A stretch of 64,000 nt of DNA from Vibrio sinus (GTDB taxonomy: Bacteria > Pseudomonadota > Gammaproteobacteria > Enterobacterales > Vibrionaceae). Under the pieces are notes generated by a model. That model saw only the letters and a program-made list of their open reading frames with translations. It had not been told where the DNA came from and did no database searches. Position 1 is the stretch's first letter, and each line of letters opens with the position of its first letter. The translations under genes were made by a program, and so were the position numbers. The stretch is from contig NZ_JAMKMR010000004.1 in assembly GCF_023634645.1 (NCBI RefSeq), positions 62,001 through 126,000 of the forward strand, given 5' to 3'. Shown here piece by piece: positions 56,700 to 64,000 of the stretch.

Positions 56700-57887
56700 A
56701 TGACAGTAAACAAAGAGAGAATCCGCAACTTAGATTTTCTAAGAGGGATCGTTATTTTTATGGCCGTGTTTGAGCACTACACTGGCTATTTAAATTATTG
56801 GTATAAAGACTTTTTTATTCGAGAACATGACAGTTGGGCGACGCTCTATGCTTCTCATATGCCAATGGTGAATAGACTTCTTCCAATGGATGGTATCACA
56901 GCCAATATGTGCTTATGGTTGGTGCCTTGGGTTAGCCAGATTTATTTGGCATTGGCCATGTTTAATTTGGCATCTAAGACCCAGCTGCAGGTCAAAGAGA
57001 AACTTAAAAAGCATCTGTTTCTTTATACGTCAATAATTGCCGTGCTTTATATCGAAGGTTTCGTGATCGCTCCTAATTTTGGAGAAGCACTTTCTTTTTA
57101 TCCTGTCATGCTATGGATGGTAATTCTTGCCCTTTCGTCAGTCATATATAGCTATTGTGGTATTAAAGGCATGCTAGCGATGACGGTAATGAGTTTTTTT
57201 GTTTCCCAAATTGGTGTTCCAGAAGCGTTATCAGCTGTTGAAGCTACTGTCCGTCAACATGTGCACCCCAACTTCGAATTGGATGCGAGAGTGGATTTGT
57301 TCTTAACCAGCGGTTGTCTAGGTTTTGTTATTGGCTTGGTATGGCACCACATGCCTCAACTAAGAGACATTTTATGCAAAGGCGTGATGATGTGGTCTGC
57401 GCTGGCGTTGTTCATTTTCTTTACGTTAGGTGATTTAGGGCACGTGTCTAAGTTCGATGTGTATGAACAGGAACATTCGTTGGCAGAAAGTACTGTCGGA
57501 CATTTAGGTATCTGGGGAGCTGAATTCCTCGTCATATCAGTATTGCTATTGTTGCACTTAAAAAAGATTGAAATTAGTTGGAAACCCATCAACTGGATAG
57601 GTATGTATTCTCTAACCGTATTTATATTCCATAAGTCTATTTTCATTTTCTTTTGGGGGCCGATAATGACCCTGGTGACCGCTAAAATGGGTGTTCATCT
57701 TGTAAACAACTTCATGATTGTATTCTTACTAAGCTCGTTATCTATTTTATTTATTTATGCTTTCAAGCGCTCTGGAATTTTATTTCACCTAATGGGTACC
57801 CATCAAGATGAAAGTTGGTCTCATTTGTATAGAGATAAAACTGAAGCTGATAACACTATAGGTGTTAAGAGAGACAAAGCTATATAA
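56700..57887 (+). CDS. Multi-pass acyltransferase-like membrane protein (OpgC-like)
   Basis: 395 residues, about ten hydrophobic segments. N-terminal RIRNLDFLRGIVIFMAVFEHYTGYL matches the R..xLDxLRG...x...xH motif of membrane acyltransferases (acyltransferase 3/OpgC group), in which the His is catalytic. Such proteins transfer acetyl or succinyl groups to envelope glycans. The exact substrate is unknown. AGAGAG stretch before ATG. Next to a phospholipase A gene (92 bases downstream). Confidence 0.65.
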   Translation: MTVNKERIRNLDFLRGIVIFMAVFEHYTGYLNYWYKDFFIREHDSWATLYASHMPMVNRLLPMDGITANMCLWLVPWVSQIYLALAMFNLASKTQLQVKEKLKKHLFLYTSIIAVLYIEGFVIAPNFGEALSFYPVMLWMVILALSSVIYSYCGIKGMLAMTVMSFFVSQIGVPEALSAVEATVRQHVHPNFELDARVDLFLTSGCLGFVIGLVWHHMPQLRDILCKGVMMWSALALFIFFTLGDLGHVSKFDVYEQEHSLAESTVGHLGIWGAEFLVISVLLLLHLKKIEISWKPINWIGMYSLTVFIFHKSIFIFFWGPIMTLVTAKMGVHLVNNFMIVFLLSSLSILFIYAFKRSGILFHLMGTHQDESWSHLYRDKTEADNTIGVKRDKAI

Positions 57888-57979
57888 GCTTGGCTTATCT
57901 TGTGAATAAATGTTAAAGACTTTAAGTAGAAGTGAAACTAGAACTATCACTTCTATTTGATAATTTAGTAGATTTTAAA

Positions 57980-58747
57980 ATGAATAAACATCAATTGACT
58001 TTTTCAGCAACTTTATTTGTTGCTTTCTCATCGATGGCAGAGACAGCTATATCAGATATAAGTTTGTACAAGGATAACTATATTCTCCCTCTTTATCATG
58101 AAGAGAATACTAACCAAAATAGATATGCCAGTACAAATCCCAATGGGGGAGATGCGAAGCCAACCTTCACTCAGTTTCAGTTTAGTATCAAGTATCCACT
58201 CATTGAACAAAGCAATGCAGCACTATATGTGGCTTATACTCAGAAATCGAACTGGGATACCTATGGTGACTCTGCTTACTTTCGTGATAATGATTATAAC
58301 CCAGAGATATTTTATGAAATACATCAAGACAATAGCTTGAAGTTTTCTTTCGGCTTGGAACATCAGTCCAATGGAGAGGGTGGAGAAAACGAAGTAAGTT
58401 GGAATAGAGCATACGCAAAGGCAAATTATAAGTTTCATTCGATAGATTTGTTTATAAAGCCTTGGGTTCGTATTCCAGATAAAAAAGACTATAACCCAGA
58501 CATAGTGAAATATCTGGGTTATGGAGAGTTTGGCTTCAATTATCGCCCTAAAGGCTCAGAGGGATTGAATATGAAACTTTTAACCCGAAATATATTTAGA
58601 CATGAGTACTATGCGATATCTGCCAGTTACCCCATGTACAAAGATTTTCGCTACTATATAAAGCTCGAATCCGGATATGGCTCATCCATCTCCAATTACA
58701 ATCATAGAGATACATCCTATGGCGTAGGAATTTCTTTGGGTTTGTAG
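57980..58747 (+). CDS. pldA: Outer-membrane phospholipase A (PldA/OMPLA family)
   Basis: 255 residues from ATG 57980, which gives a clean signal peptide (MNKHQLTFSATLFVAFSSMA). The active-site segment FGLEHQSNGEGGENEVSWNRAY matches OMPLA's HxSNG...SWNR, with His about 128, Ser about 130 and Asn in SWNR. Alternating beta-barrel strands follow, ending GISLGL without a terminal Phe. Dimeric, calcium-dependent enzyme that removes phospholipids misplaced to the outer leaflet. Probably a second copy; the usual pldA is elsewhere in Vibrio (inference). Confidence 0.85.
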   Translation: MNKHQLTFSATLFVAFSSMAETAISDISLYKDNYILPLYHEENTNQNRYASTNPNGGDAKPTFTQFQFSIKYPLIEQSNAALYVAYTQKSNWDTYGDSAYFRDNDYNPEIFYEIHQDNSLKFSFGLEHQSNGEGGENEVSWNRAYAKANYKFHSIDLFIKPWVRIPDKKDYNPDIVKYLGYGEFGFNYRPKGSEGLNMKLLTRNIFRHEYYAISASYPMYKDFRYYIKLESGYGSSISNYNHRDTSYGVGISLGL

Positions 58748-58817
58748 TCTCTGAGGACAGTTAGTTGAGCGAATGAATATATTTTCGCTTAACGAAAATA
58801 CCAGTTGTCTTATCGCG

Positions 58818-58874
58818 CATGAGCTCTGATTATGAGAAAGTAATGTTTTTTCATATTCCGAGCTCATGTTTTTT
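58818..58874 (+). terminator. Long hairpin terminator after pldA
   Basis: Outer arms CATGAGCTC (58818-58826) and GAGCTCATG (58860-58868), with additional inner pairing of A/T-rich bases, followed by TTTTTTG. Confidence 0.7.
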
Positions 58875-59093
58875 GTTAATAATAAAATTAATACTATTGT
58901 CAACTTGTAGAACCAAACAGTGATTTCCTGTAACAAAAAAGATAATGGATATTTTAAATTGGATTATATTAAATATATAAAATCTAATTAACCTCGTGAT
59001 GTTCAGAACTATAAATTTGTATTGTTTTGTAATCTATTTTATTGCTTTTGTCATTTGACTTTTTTCAGACAAAACAAGAACAATAAAACAACA

Positions 59094-59120
59094 TTGATTA
59101 AATAAACCTTATGCTATATT
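59094..59120 (+). promoter_or_regulatory. Candidate promoter of the lysine-rich protein gene
   Basis: TTGATT (59094-59099) and TATATT (59115-59120), spacing 15 bases, slightly short. The Fur-like box begins 11 bases after the -10, covering the likely start of transcription. Confidence 0.45.
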
Positions 59121-59130
59121 CCTCGGCGTT

Positions 59131-59149
59131 GATAATGTTGTTCATTATC
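59131..59149 (+). promoter_or_regulatory. Near-consensus Fur box
   Basis: GATAATGTTGTTCATTATC matches 16 of 19 positions of the Fur consensus GATAATGATAATCATTATC; only the centre differs. It is the core of a perfect inverted repeat, GTTGATAATG-TTGTT-CATTATCAAC (59128-59152). Iron-loaded Fur would block transcription here. Confidence 0.75.
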
Positions 59150-59185
59150 AACTCACACTTTAAATTTAACTAATTGGTATTAACT

Positions 59186-59461
59186 ATGAAAAAAATCACA
59201 TTGGTATTATTAAGCGCTACGTTATTAACTGGAATATCTTCGACAGCGTTTGCTCAAACAGGATATCAATCATCGGCTTCACAGGCACAAACTAAGAACC
59301 AACAAGTTAATAAAAGTAAAAAAATAGTTAGTGAAAAGAAAGAGAGAAAAGAGAATAGAGTAAAGAAAAAAGATAACGGCACGTCAAAACACAAGGTTGT
59401 AAAATCAAAGGAGAATAAGCATAAGAACAAGAAGAATGACAAGAAATTAGTCACCAGCTAA
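59186..59461 (+). CDS. Small lysine-rich exported protein
   Basis: 91 residues from ATG 59186 (an upstream TTG adds four residues). Signal peptide MKKITLVLLSATLLTGISSTAFA, cleavage about 23. The mature chain is Gln/Ser-rich at first, then extremely basic (KKIVSEKKERKENRVKKKD... KNKKNDKK), about 40% Lys. Could bind anionic surfaces, nucleic acid or LPS, or mask them from cationic peptides. No known family. Preceded by a Fur box and followed by a terminator. Confidence 0.75.
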   Translation: MKKITLVLLSATLLTGISSTAFAQTGYQSSASQAQTKNQQVNKSKKIVSEKKERKENRVKKKDNGTSKHKVVKSKENKHKNKKNDKKLVTS

Positions 59462-59542
59462 CACTATAGGAGTTAAGGCTTGATACTCTGTAGTCAAGTA
59501 TTTCAGGTTTACTCTTAAGAAGGATTTTTTCCTGATAAGGAT

Positions 59543-59569
59543 CGCCTCCGGTTACCCGGAGGCGTATTT
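59543..59569 (+). terminator. Rho-independent terminator
   Basis: Perfect stem CGCCTCCGG / CCGGAGGCG with loop TTAC, followed by TATTTAG. It ends just before the DedA gene start. Confidence 0.75.
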
Positions 59570-59571
59570 AG

Positions 59572-60279
59572 TTGAGAAAAAGAAATGTTCCCGGAATTGT
59601 CGATAAATATAGGACTATTATTTTGGATGAAGTATTATCAGTTGTATCTGCTTTATGGAATCAGGATGTCATTGCTCTAAAGGCAGTGAATCTATCCCTT
59701 TTATACTTATGTATTGGAGGGCTAATCTTTTTTGAAAGTGCGCTGCTACCCGCGGCTCCACTACCTTGTGATAGCGTAATCGTTTTAAGCGGCAGTTTGG
59801 CAGCTGTGGGAATACTTAATGTCTATCTATTGATCTCAATCTTAGTGCTTGCTGGATGGTTAGGTAGCATTATTGCTTTTTATCAAGGATCACGACTGAA
59901 GGAAGTGAAGATCGTATCTCGGTGGCTAAATTCTGTGGATAAAGAGCACTGGAAAACTGTTGATGAGTTAATGCTGAAATATGGCGTATTTGCTACATTT
60001 ATTGCTCGTTTTATACCTGTTATCCGAGCGTTGCTTCCAATGATAGTTGGGGGGCGTAGCGTAACATCTGCAGGCCGGTTTATTCTTGTCTCTCCTATTA
60101 GTGCTTTTTTCTGGGTTTTGCTTTTGGTGCTCTCTGGTTATAGCATTTCACTGCTGCCACATCCAATATCTAAAGTACTTAGTCAATTACTGATGGTTAT
60201 ACCTATCTTTACTCTGATAATTACAGTGGTAGGCGTGGTTATTTGGCGATTGAAGAAGCGCATACGGGGTGATAGTTAA
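59572..60279 (+). CDS. DedA-family (VTT domain) membrane protein
   Basis: 235 residues, TTG start (no in-frame ATG before the first helix). ESALLPAAPLPCDSVIVLSG is the re-entrant E...P..P.D motif; GSIIAFYQGSRL and FIARFIPVIRALLPMIVGGRS give the conserved Arg residues. DedA proteins act as lipid scramblases/flippases (undecaprenyl phosphate or PE recycling) and are often needed for cationic-peptide resistance. The start overlaps the tail of the terminator hairpin region. Confidence 0.83.
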   Translation: MRKRNVPGIVDKYRTIILDEVLSVVSALWNQDVIALKAVNLSLLYLCIGGLIFFESALLPAAPLPCDSVIVLSGSLAAVGILNVYLLISILVLAGWLGSIIAFYQGSRLKEVKIVSRWLNSVDKEHWKTVDELMLKYGVFATFIARFIPVIRALLPMIVGGRSVTSAGRFILVSPISAFFWVLLLVLSGYSISLLPHPISKVLSQLLMVIPIFTLIITVVGVVIWRLKKRIRGDS

Positions 60280-60512
60280 ACGAACGGCTTTGTTTACCCT
60301 TGCCTTGCGAATCAATTACCACAAAAGATCCCCGAGGGTGTAGGAAGGCATATTGGAGAGTTAGGGGCTTTACTAATGGCGCACCCAAACAAGCTAAAGA
60401 ATAATATACAAAACAAAATGACTTTCATTTTTCAGTAATAGGTTGTGGAATGTACTATGAATTAATCGGCAGGAGTTCATATTGAAAACCTGCCTAATCG
60501 ATGACTTTCTAT

Positions 60513-61040
60513 CTAGAAGCTGTATTTCATACCGACCTGCACTGTGCTTAGCGCAAAGTTATCTTTACCACGTTTGAAATAGTGATCGTAGCTCACTTGA
60601 GCTTGTAAATTTGATGTAATATTGTAGCCCACACCAACACCTAAAAGTGGTGTGAATTGGTTGTTTTTGTTGAGGGATTCAGGTTTGTCATAACCAGTGA
60701 GTTTTTCATAGGCTAGGCCTGCTTTACCAAAAACATCAAAGTCTGAAGTTATATGGTAAGTGCCGACCCCACTCATATCCATAGCCCATACTTTTGTTGT
60801 TCCCGATTTACCGTAATATCCCAATCCCAGCTCTGGAGCTAGTGAGAACTTTTCGTTAATGTCATAGGTATAGCCTCCAAATGTACGAGCACTGAAGTTG
60901 TTTTGTTTGTTGTCATCCAGTATCGGACCGGAGTGCTTGGTGTAGCCCAAGCTGCCACCGGCATAATATCCTTCAGCAAATACAGAACTAGATAGAGCGA
61001 CACCTGCAAGAATTGCAGCGGTTGTAATAATTTTCTTCAT
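60513..61040 (-). CDS. OmpA-like outer-membrane beta-barrel protein
   Basis: 175 residues. Signal peptide MKKIITTAAILAGVALSSSVFA. The mature protein starts EGYYAGGSLGYTKHSG and shows eight alternating amphipathic strands, ending QVGMKYSF with terminal Phe (BAM recognition). Only the barrel is present, with no peptidoglycan-binding OmpA tail. Similar to OmpX/Ail/OmpW-size barrels. Stands alone on the minus strand. Confidence 0.82.
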   Translation of the reverse strand: MKKIITTAAILAGVALSSSVFAEGYYAGGSLGYTKHSGPILDDNKQNNFSARTFGGYTYDINEKFSLAPELGLGYYGKSGTTKVWAMDMSGVGTYHITSDFDVFGKAGLAYEKLTGYDKPESLNKNNQFTPLLGVGVGYNITSNLQAQVSYDHYFKRGKDNFALSTVQVGMKYSF

Positions 61041-61549
61041 TGATAAACCTACGTTTTAAATATTAGCCTTGTTTTATATAAATATGGAAGGCTTCGGTAA
61101 TGGAGTTAGTTGGTGAGTTTCATAATGGAACTCGCTTGAATAATAGGAATAAAACTTCTCTTAATTTTATTCTTGAGATTGTTTTTTCATTCTTAGTTAC
61201 CTTCGTTAAGTATATTTATTGGGTACATTTCCTTTTTAAATCGAGTTTCGAACACTGTACAAAATCAATGCCGATGACAATATAATGACTGTGTCTGCTT
61301 TTTGTACGTAAGAGTATGTGTTGGGGAGAGAATAGAAGAAGTTCTGTCATGAATTGTCTGTGTTTCCCTGACAATTCATGACAGAATTGATGTTTATTGA
61401 TGTGCTACTTTATATTATATACCTGTTTCAACGCTTATATGGTGGCGTTTTCACGCACGATATTCAAGTGTTTGAGTATATTAAGGATGAATGATTTATA
61501 GATTGAGGGATTTAATTACAGAAAAAGCAGTTAGAGAAAATATTAAATT
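61041..61549. other. Intergenic region with a large perfect hairpin
   Basis: About 510 bases between the barrel gene (minus) and the VirK-like gene (plus). A short frame at 61100-61285 was not accepted as coding. The outstanding element is the 17-pair inverted repeat at 61342-61386. Confidence 0.5.
61342..61386. repeat. Perfect 17-base inverted repeat
   Basis: Arms TTCTGTCATGAATTGTC and GACAATTCATGACAGAA with an 11-base loop (TGTGTTTCCCT). No T-run on either side. Could be a structured RNA element, an operator pair or a relic of a mobile element. Confidence 0.8.
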
Positions 61550-62368
61550 ATGAATATTTGTCGTATGTCACAAGCCTCCTACCCAAACAATGCGTTTAAA
61601 CAAATTAAGTTCGCAATAAGATCAATATATTACTATCGTTCCCTCAAGCACTTGCATACATTTATGAATTCTCAAGTATCCAAGCTAATTATGGATAAAC
61701 ATCCTGAATTTCTGACCAAATCCATGCGGCCATATTTGGCTTTAGGTTTAAAGCGAAAATCTGCCATGGAAATGATAGTAAGTCATCATAACTGGATGAA
61801 CACCAATAATTTGATGGACGTGTATAAACAAGGAGTCTCTATTGCAAACGTCAAGCTAGGCGAAGAAGAGCTCCATTTTGTTTTATCCTATGAACCAAGG
61901 TATTGGAAAGAGGGTGAGTTGACACTGAGGCTGACCAACTTTGATGAGAACTTTTATGTCTTGTCATTTACCATATTTAACAATGTGGCTTATGTCGGTG
62001 GGGTTCAAGGACCAGAACGCGATCATGGATTTTCCAAAAAATTGACCAAGAGCCTGTTTGGGTTACGTCCAAAATCACTCATACTGGAAGTGCTTCGTTT
62101 GTGGTTAGCGAACAATAGTATTGACGCTATTTTGGGAGTGAAAAACAAACAACACACCTACGCATCAATAAGATACGCGAGTATACAGTTTGATTTTGAC
62201 ACTTTCTGGAGTGAACATGGTGGCACAGTATTCGACATGCACTTTTATCAAATTCCATTAGTTCAGCCAAGAAAAGATCTGGCGGCGCTGTCTAGATCAA
62301 AGAGGAAAATGTATAACAAGCGTTATGAGTTTCTCGATGCATTGCAGTTGCATCATATCCCCCTTTAA
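61550..62368 (+). CDS. VirK/YbjX-family protein (DUF535)
   Basis: 272 residues, no signal peptide. The DUF535 pattern is clear: FTIFNNVAYVGGVQGPERDHGF, FGLRPKSLILEVLRLW, ILGVKNKQHTY, FDTFWSEHGG and LSRSKRKMYNKRYEFLDAL. In Salmonella these proteins are under PhoP/Q-like control and contribute to resistance to antimicrobial peptides. A nearer Met (MSQASYP, 61565) is an alternative start. Last gene before alaS. Confidence 0.85.
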   Translation: MNICRMSQASYPNNAFKQIKFAIRSIYYYRSLKHLHTFMNSQVSKLIMDKHPEFLTKSMRPYLALGLKRKSAMEMIVSHHNWMNTNNLMDVYKQGVSIANVKLGEEELHFVLSYEPRYWKEGELTLRLTNFDENFYVLSFTIFNNVAYVGGVQGPERDHGFSKKLTKSLFGLRPKSLILEVLRLWLANNSIDAILGVKNKQHTYASIRYASIQFDFDTFWSEHGGTVFDMHFYQIPLVQPRKDLAALSRSKRKMYNKRYEFLDALQLHHIPL

Positions 62369-62484
62369 TTCCTACCGTTTGATTAACTTTACGGGTTTTG
62401 TCTAAGAAAACTAGTCGAAGCCTTAACCATGATCTACAATACGGCAAATTTCAGATTGATTAGACTAATTTCAGGAAGAGCTGC

Positions 62485-64000
62485 ATGTACATGAGCACCG
62501 ATGAGGTTCGTAACGCGTTCCTTAAGTTCTTTGAAAGTAAAGGGCACCAAATTGTAGACAGTTCATCATTAGTTCCGGCTAATGATCCCACATTGCTATT
62601 TACCAATGCTGGGATGAACCAATTTAAAGACTGCTTTTTAGGATTGGAAAAGCGTGCCTATACACGAGCGACGACAGCTCAGCGCTGCGTACGTGCAGGT
62701 GGTAAACATAACGATTTAGAAAATGTTGGCTTTACTGCCCGTCACCATACCTTCTTCGAAATGCTAGGTAACTTTAGCTTTGGTGATTACTTCAAAGAGG
62801 ATGCGATTGCATTTGCATGGGAATTCTTAACTGAAATACTGAAATTGCCTAAAGAACGTCTTTTGGTCACCATCTACGAGACCGATGATGAAGCGTTTGA
62901 GATTTGGAATAAAAAGGTCGGAGTACCTGCCGAGAGCATCATTCGAATTGGTGACAAGAAAGGTGGCAAGCCTTATGAGTCAGATAACTTCTGGCAAATG
63001 GGTGATACTGGGCCTTGCGGACCATGTACTGAGATCTTCTATGATCATGGCGATCATATTTGGGGCGGAAAACCGGGTACGCCAGAAGAAGACGGTGATC
63101 GCTTTATCGAAATTTGGAACAACGTGTTCATGCAGTTTAACCGTCATGCCGATGGAACAATGGAACCACTACCGAAGCCTTCTGTTGATACAGGCATGGG
63201 CATCGAGCGTATTTCAGCCATTATGCAAGGCGTGCACTCAAACTATGAAATCGATGTTTTCCAAACGTTGATAAAAGCGGCGGCTGATGTAGTTGGCTTT
63301 GACGATCTCTCTAATCAATCATTGCGTGTTATCGCCGATCATATCCGCTCTTGTGCCTTCTTAATTGTTGACGGCGTGATGCCATCTAATGAAGGTCGCG
63401 GTTATGTGTTAAGGCGTATCATCCGTCGTGCAGTGCGTCACGGCAACAAGCTCGGTGCTCAAGGTGCTTTCTTCCATAAACTTGTCGGCGTTTTAGCTGA
63501 AGTGATGGGAAGTGCTGGTTTAGAGCTGAAAAAGCAGCAAGCCGTGGTTGAAAAAGTGTTGCGTATCGAAGAAGAGAATTTTGGCCGAACTCTTGAGCGT
63601 GGTATGGCAATCCTAAGCGATGCTCTAGACAACCTCGATGGCAAAGTCTTAGACGGTGAGACAGTCTTTAAACTCTACGATACTTACGGTTTCCCAGCTG
63701 ATCTAACCAATGATGTTGCTCGTGAACGTGACTTCACTATTGATGAGCAAGGGTTTGAAAGTGCGATGGAAGCTCAGCGTCAACGTGCACGTGACGCGGG
63801 CCAGTTTGGTACCGATTACAATGCTGCAATTAAAGTAGACACAACCTCTGATTTCAGTGGCTATGAGCGCAGTCAATCAAGCAGTAAAGTCACGGATATC
63901 TTTGTTGAAGGCGAGAGCGTTGAAGCACTATCAGCAGGTGACAAAGCGATTTTGGTGCTCGATTCAACGCCATTTTATGCCGAGTCTGGTGGCCAATGTG
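62485..64000 (+). CDS. alaS: Alanyl-tRNA synthetase (N-terminal part; runs off the window)
   Basis: About 505 of an expected 860 residues are present, in one open frame to the window edge. Start ATG 62485 ([21 protein letters not shown]) follows AGGAAGAG; ATG 62491 is the alternative. Class II motif 1/2: [40 protein letters not shown], and [10 protein letters not shown]. The last visible residues [10 protein letters not shown] begin the editing domain. Conserved neighbour of recX in Vibrio, here separated by the island. Confidence 0.96.
   Translation, partial: MYMSTDEVRNAFLKFFESKGHQIVDSSSLVPANDPTLLFTNAGMNQFKDCFLGLEKRAYTRATTAQRCVRAGGKHNDLENVGFTARHHTFFEMLGNFSFGDYFKEDAIAFAWEFLTEILKLPKERLLVTIYETDDEAFEIWNKKVGVPAESIIRIGDKKGGKPYESDNFWQMGDTGPCGPCTEIFYDHGDHIWGGKPGTPEEDGDRFIEIWNNVFMQFNRHADGTMEPLPKPSVDTGMGIERISAIMQGVHSNYEIDVFQTLIKAAADVVGFDDLSNQSLRVIADHIRSCAFLIVDGVMPSNEGRGYVLRRIIRRAVRHGNKLGAQGAFFHKLVGVLAEVMGSAGLELKKQQAVVEKVLRIEEENFGRTLERGMAILSDALDNLDGKVLDGETVFKLYDTYGFPADLTNDVARERDFTIDEQGFESAMEAQRQRARDAGQFGTDYNAAIKVDTTSDFSGYERSQSSSKVTDIFVEGESVEALSAGDKAILVLDSTPFYAESGGQC

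Larger units (their letters stand above)
58748..59185. other. AT-rich intergenic region with terminator and Fur-box promoter
   Basis: About 440 bases. It contains the pldA hairpin (58818-58874), a very AT-rich middle part with no gene, and the promoter/Fur box of the lysine-rich protein. Confidence 0.5.

Noticed and set aside
61100..61285. 61-codon open frame with a hydrophobic middle
   Set aside because: No ribosome-binding site, lies in AT-rich DNA next to a hairpin; hydrophobicity is expected from T-rich codons.
1..64000. CRISPR array, insertion sequence or prophage
   Set aside because: No regularly spaced repeats, transposase, integrase, capsid or tail genes were found on either strand.

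Overview
The window is chromosomal DNA from a member of the Vibrionaceae, most likely a Vibrio and most likely its main chromosome. Two conserved Vibrio housekeeping blocks show this: rpsU-yqeY-dnaG-rpoD divergent from tsaD, and ftsB-ispD-ispF-truD-surE-pcm-nlpD-rpoS, then mutS (opposite strand), pncC/cinA, recA, recX and alaS. The species cannot be named from sequence alone. No insertion sequence, prophage, CRISPR array, integron cassette array or rRNA operon was seen.

Region 1 (1-30 kb) is a mosaic of accessory and regulatory genes. In order it holds a secreted protein with a Tcp10_C-like repeat, an OmpR-type two-component pair, a KefB/KefG-type potassium efflux system, and a RhaT-type transporter. 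Next come a complete UgpBAEC-type ABC importer divergent from a C45-family hydrolase, a LysR regulator divergent from a Bcr/CflA efflux pump, and an orphan ParA. These are followed by a histidine kinase coupled to an exported histidine phosphatase, an OlsF-type ornithine lipid synthase, a four-gene cluster (SDR, glutamine synthetase-like ligase, CMP-sugar synthetase-like enzyme, histidine phosphatase-fold protein), a 16-repeat Sel1 lipoprotein and a second histidine kinase of the same type as the first. Two unlinked genes (5.5-6.0 kb and 16.8-17.3 kb) encode a pair of related coiled-coil proteins of unknown function.

Region 2 (30-33.2 kb) is an AT-rich patch of small genes. Two look like immunity or SUFU families of polymorphic-toxin loci (SUFU domain; Imm33/DUF2185), one resembles DUF6572, and one is apparently frameshifted. 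It ends at a tRNA-Ile2(CAU) gene.

Region 3 (33.3-53.0 kb) is core genome: transcription (rpoD, rpoS), replication and repair (dnaG, mutS, recA, recX), tRNA modification (tsaD, truD), folate (folB, folK), envelope precursors (plsY, uppP), isoprenoids (ispD, ispF), division (ftsB) and stress survival (surE, pcm, nlpD). A LexA box sits exactly between the -35 and -10 elements of recA.

Region 4 (53.0-62.4 kb) lies between recX and alaS, which are adjacent in V. cholerae as I recall. It holds an RstA/RstB-like two-component system, two small membrane or exported proteins, a multi-pass acyltransferase-like protein, an outer-membrane phospholipase A, a lysine-rich exported protein behind a near-consensus Fur box, a DedA-family protein, an 8-strand-type outer-membrane barrel and a VirK/YbjX (DUF535) protein. 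Nearly every product acts at the envelope, so I read it as an envelope-homeostasis or cationic-peptide-defence island. The window ends inside alaS.
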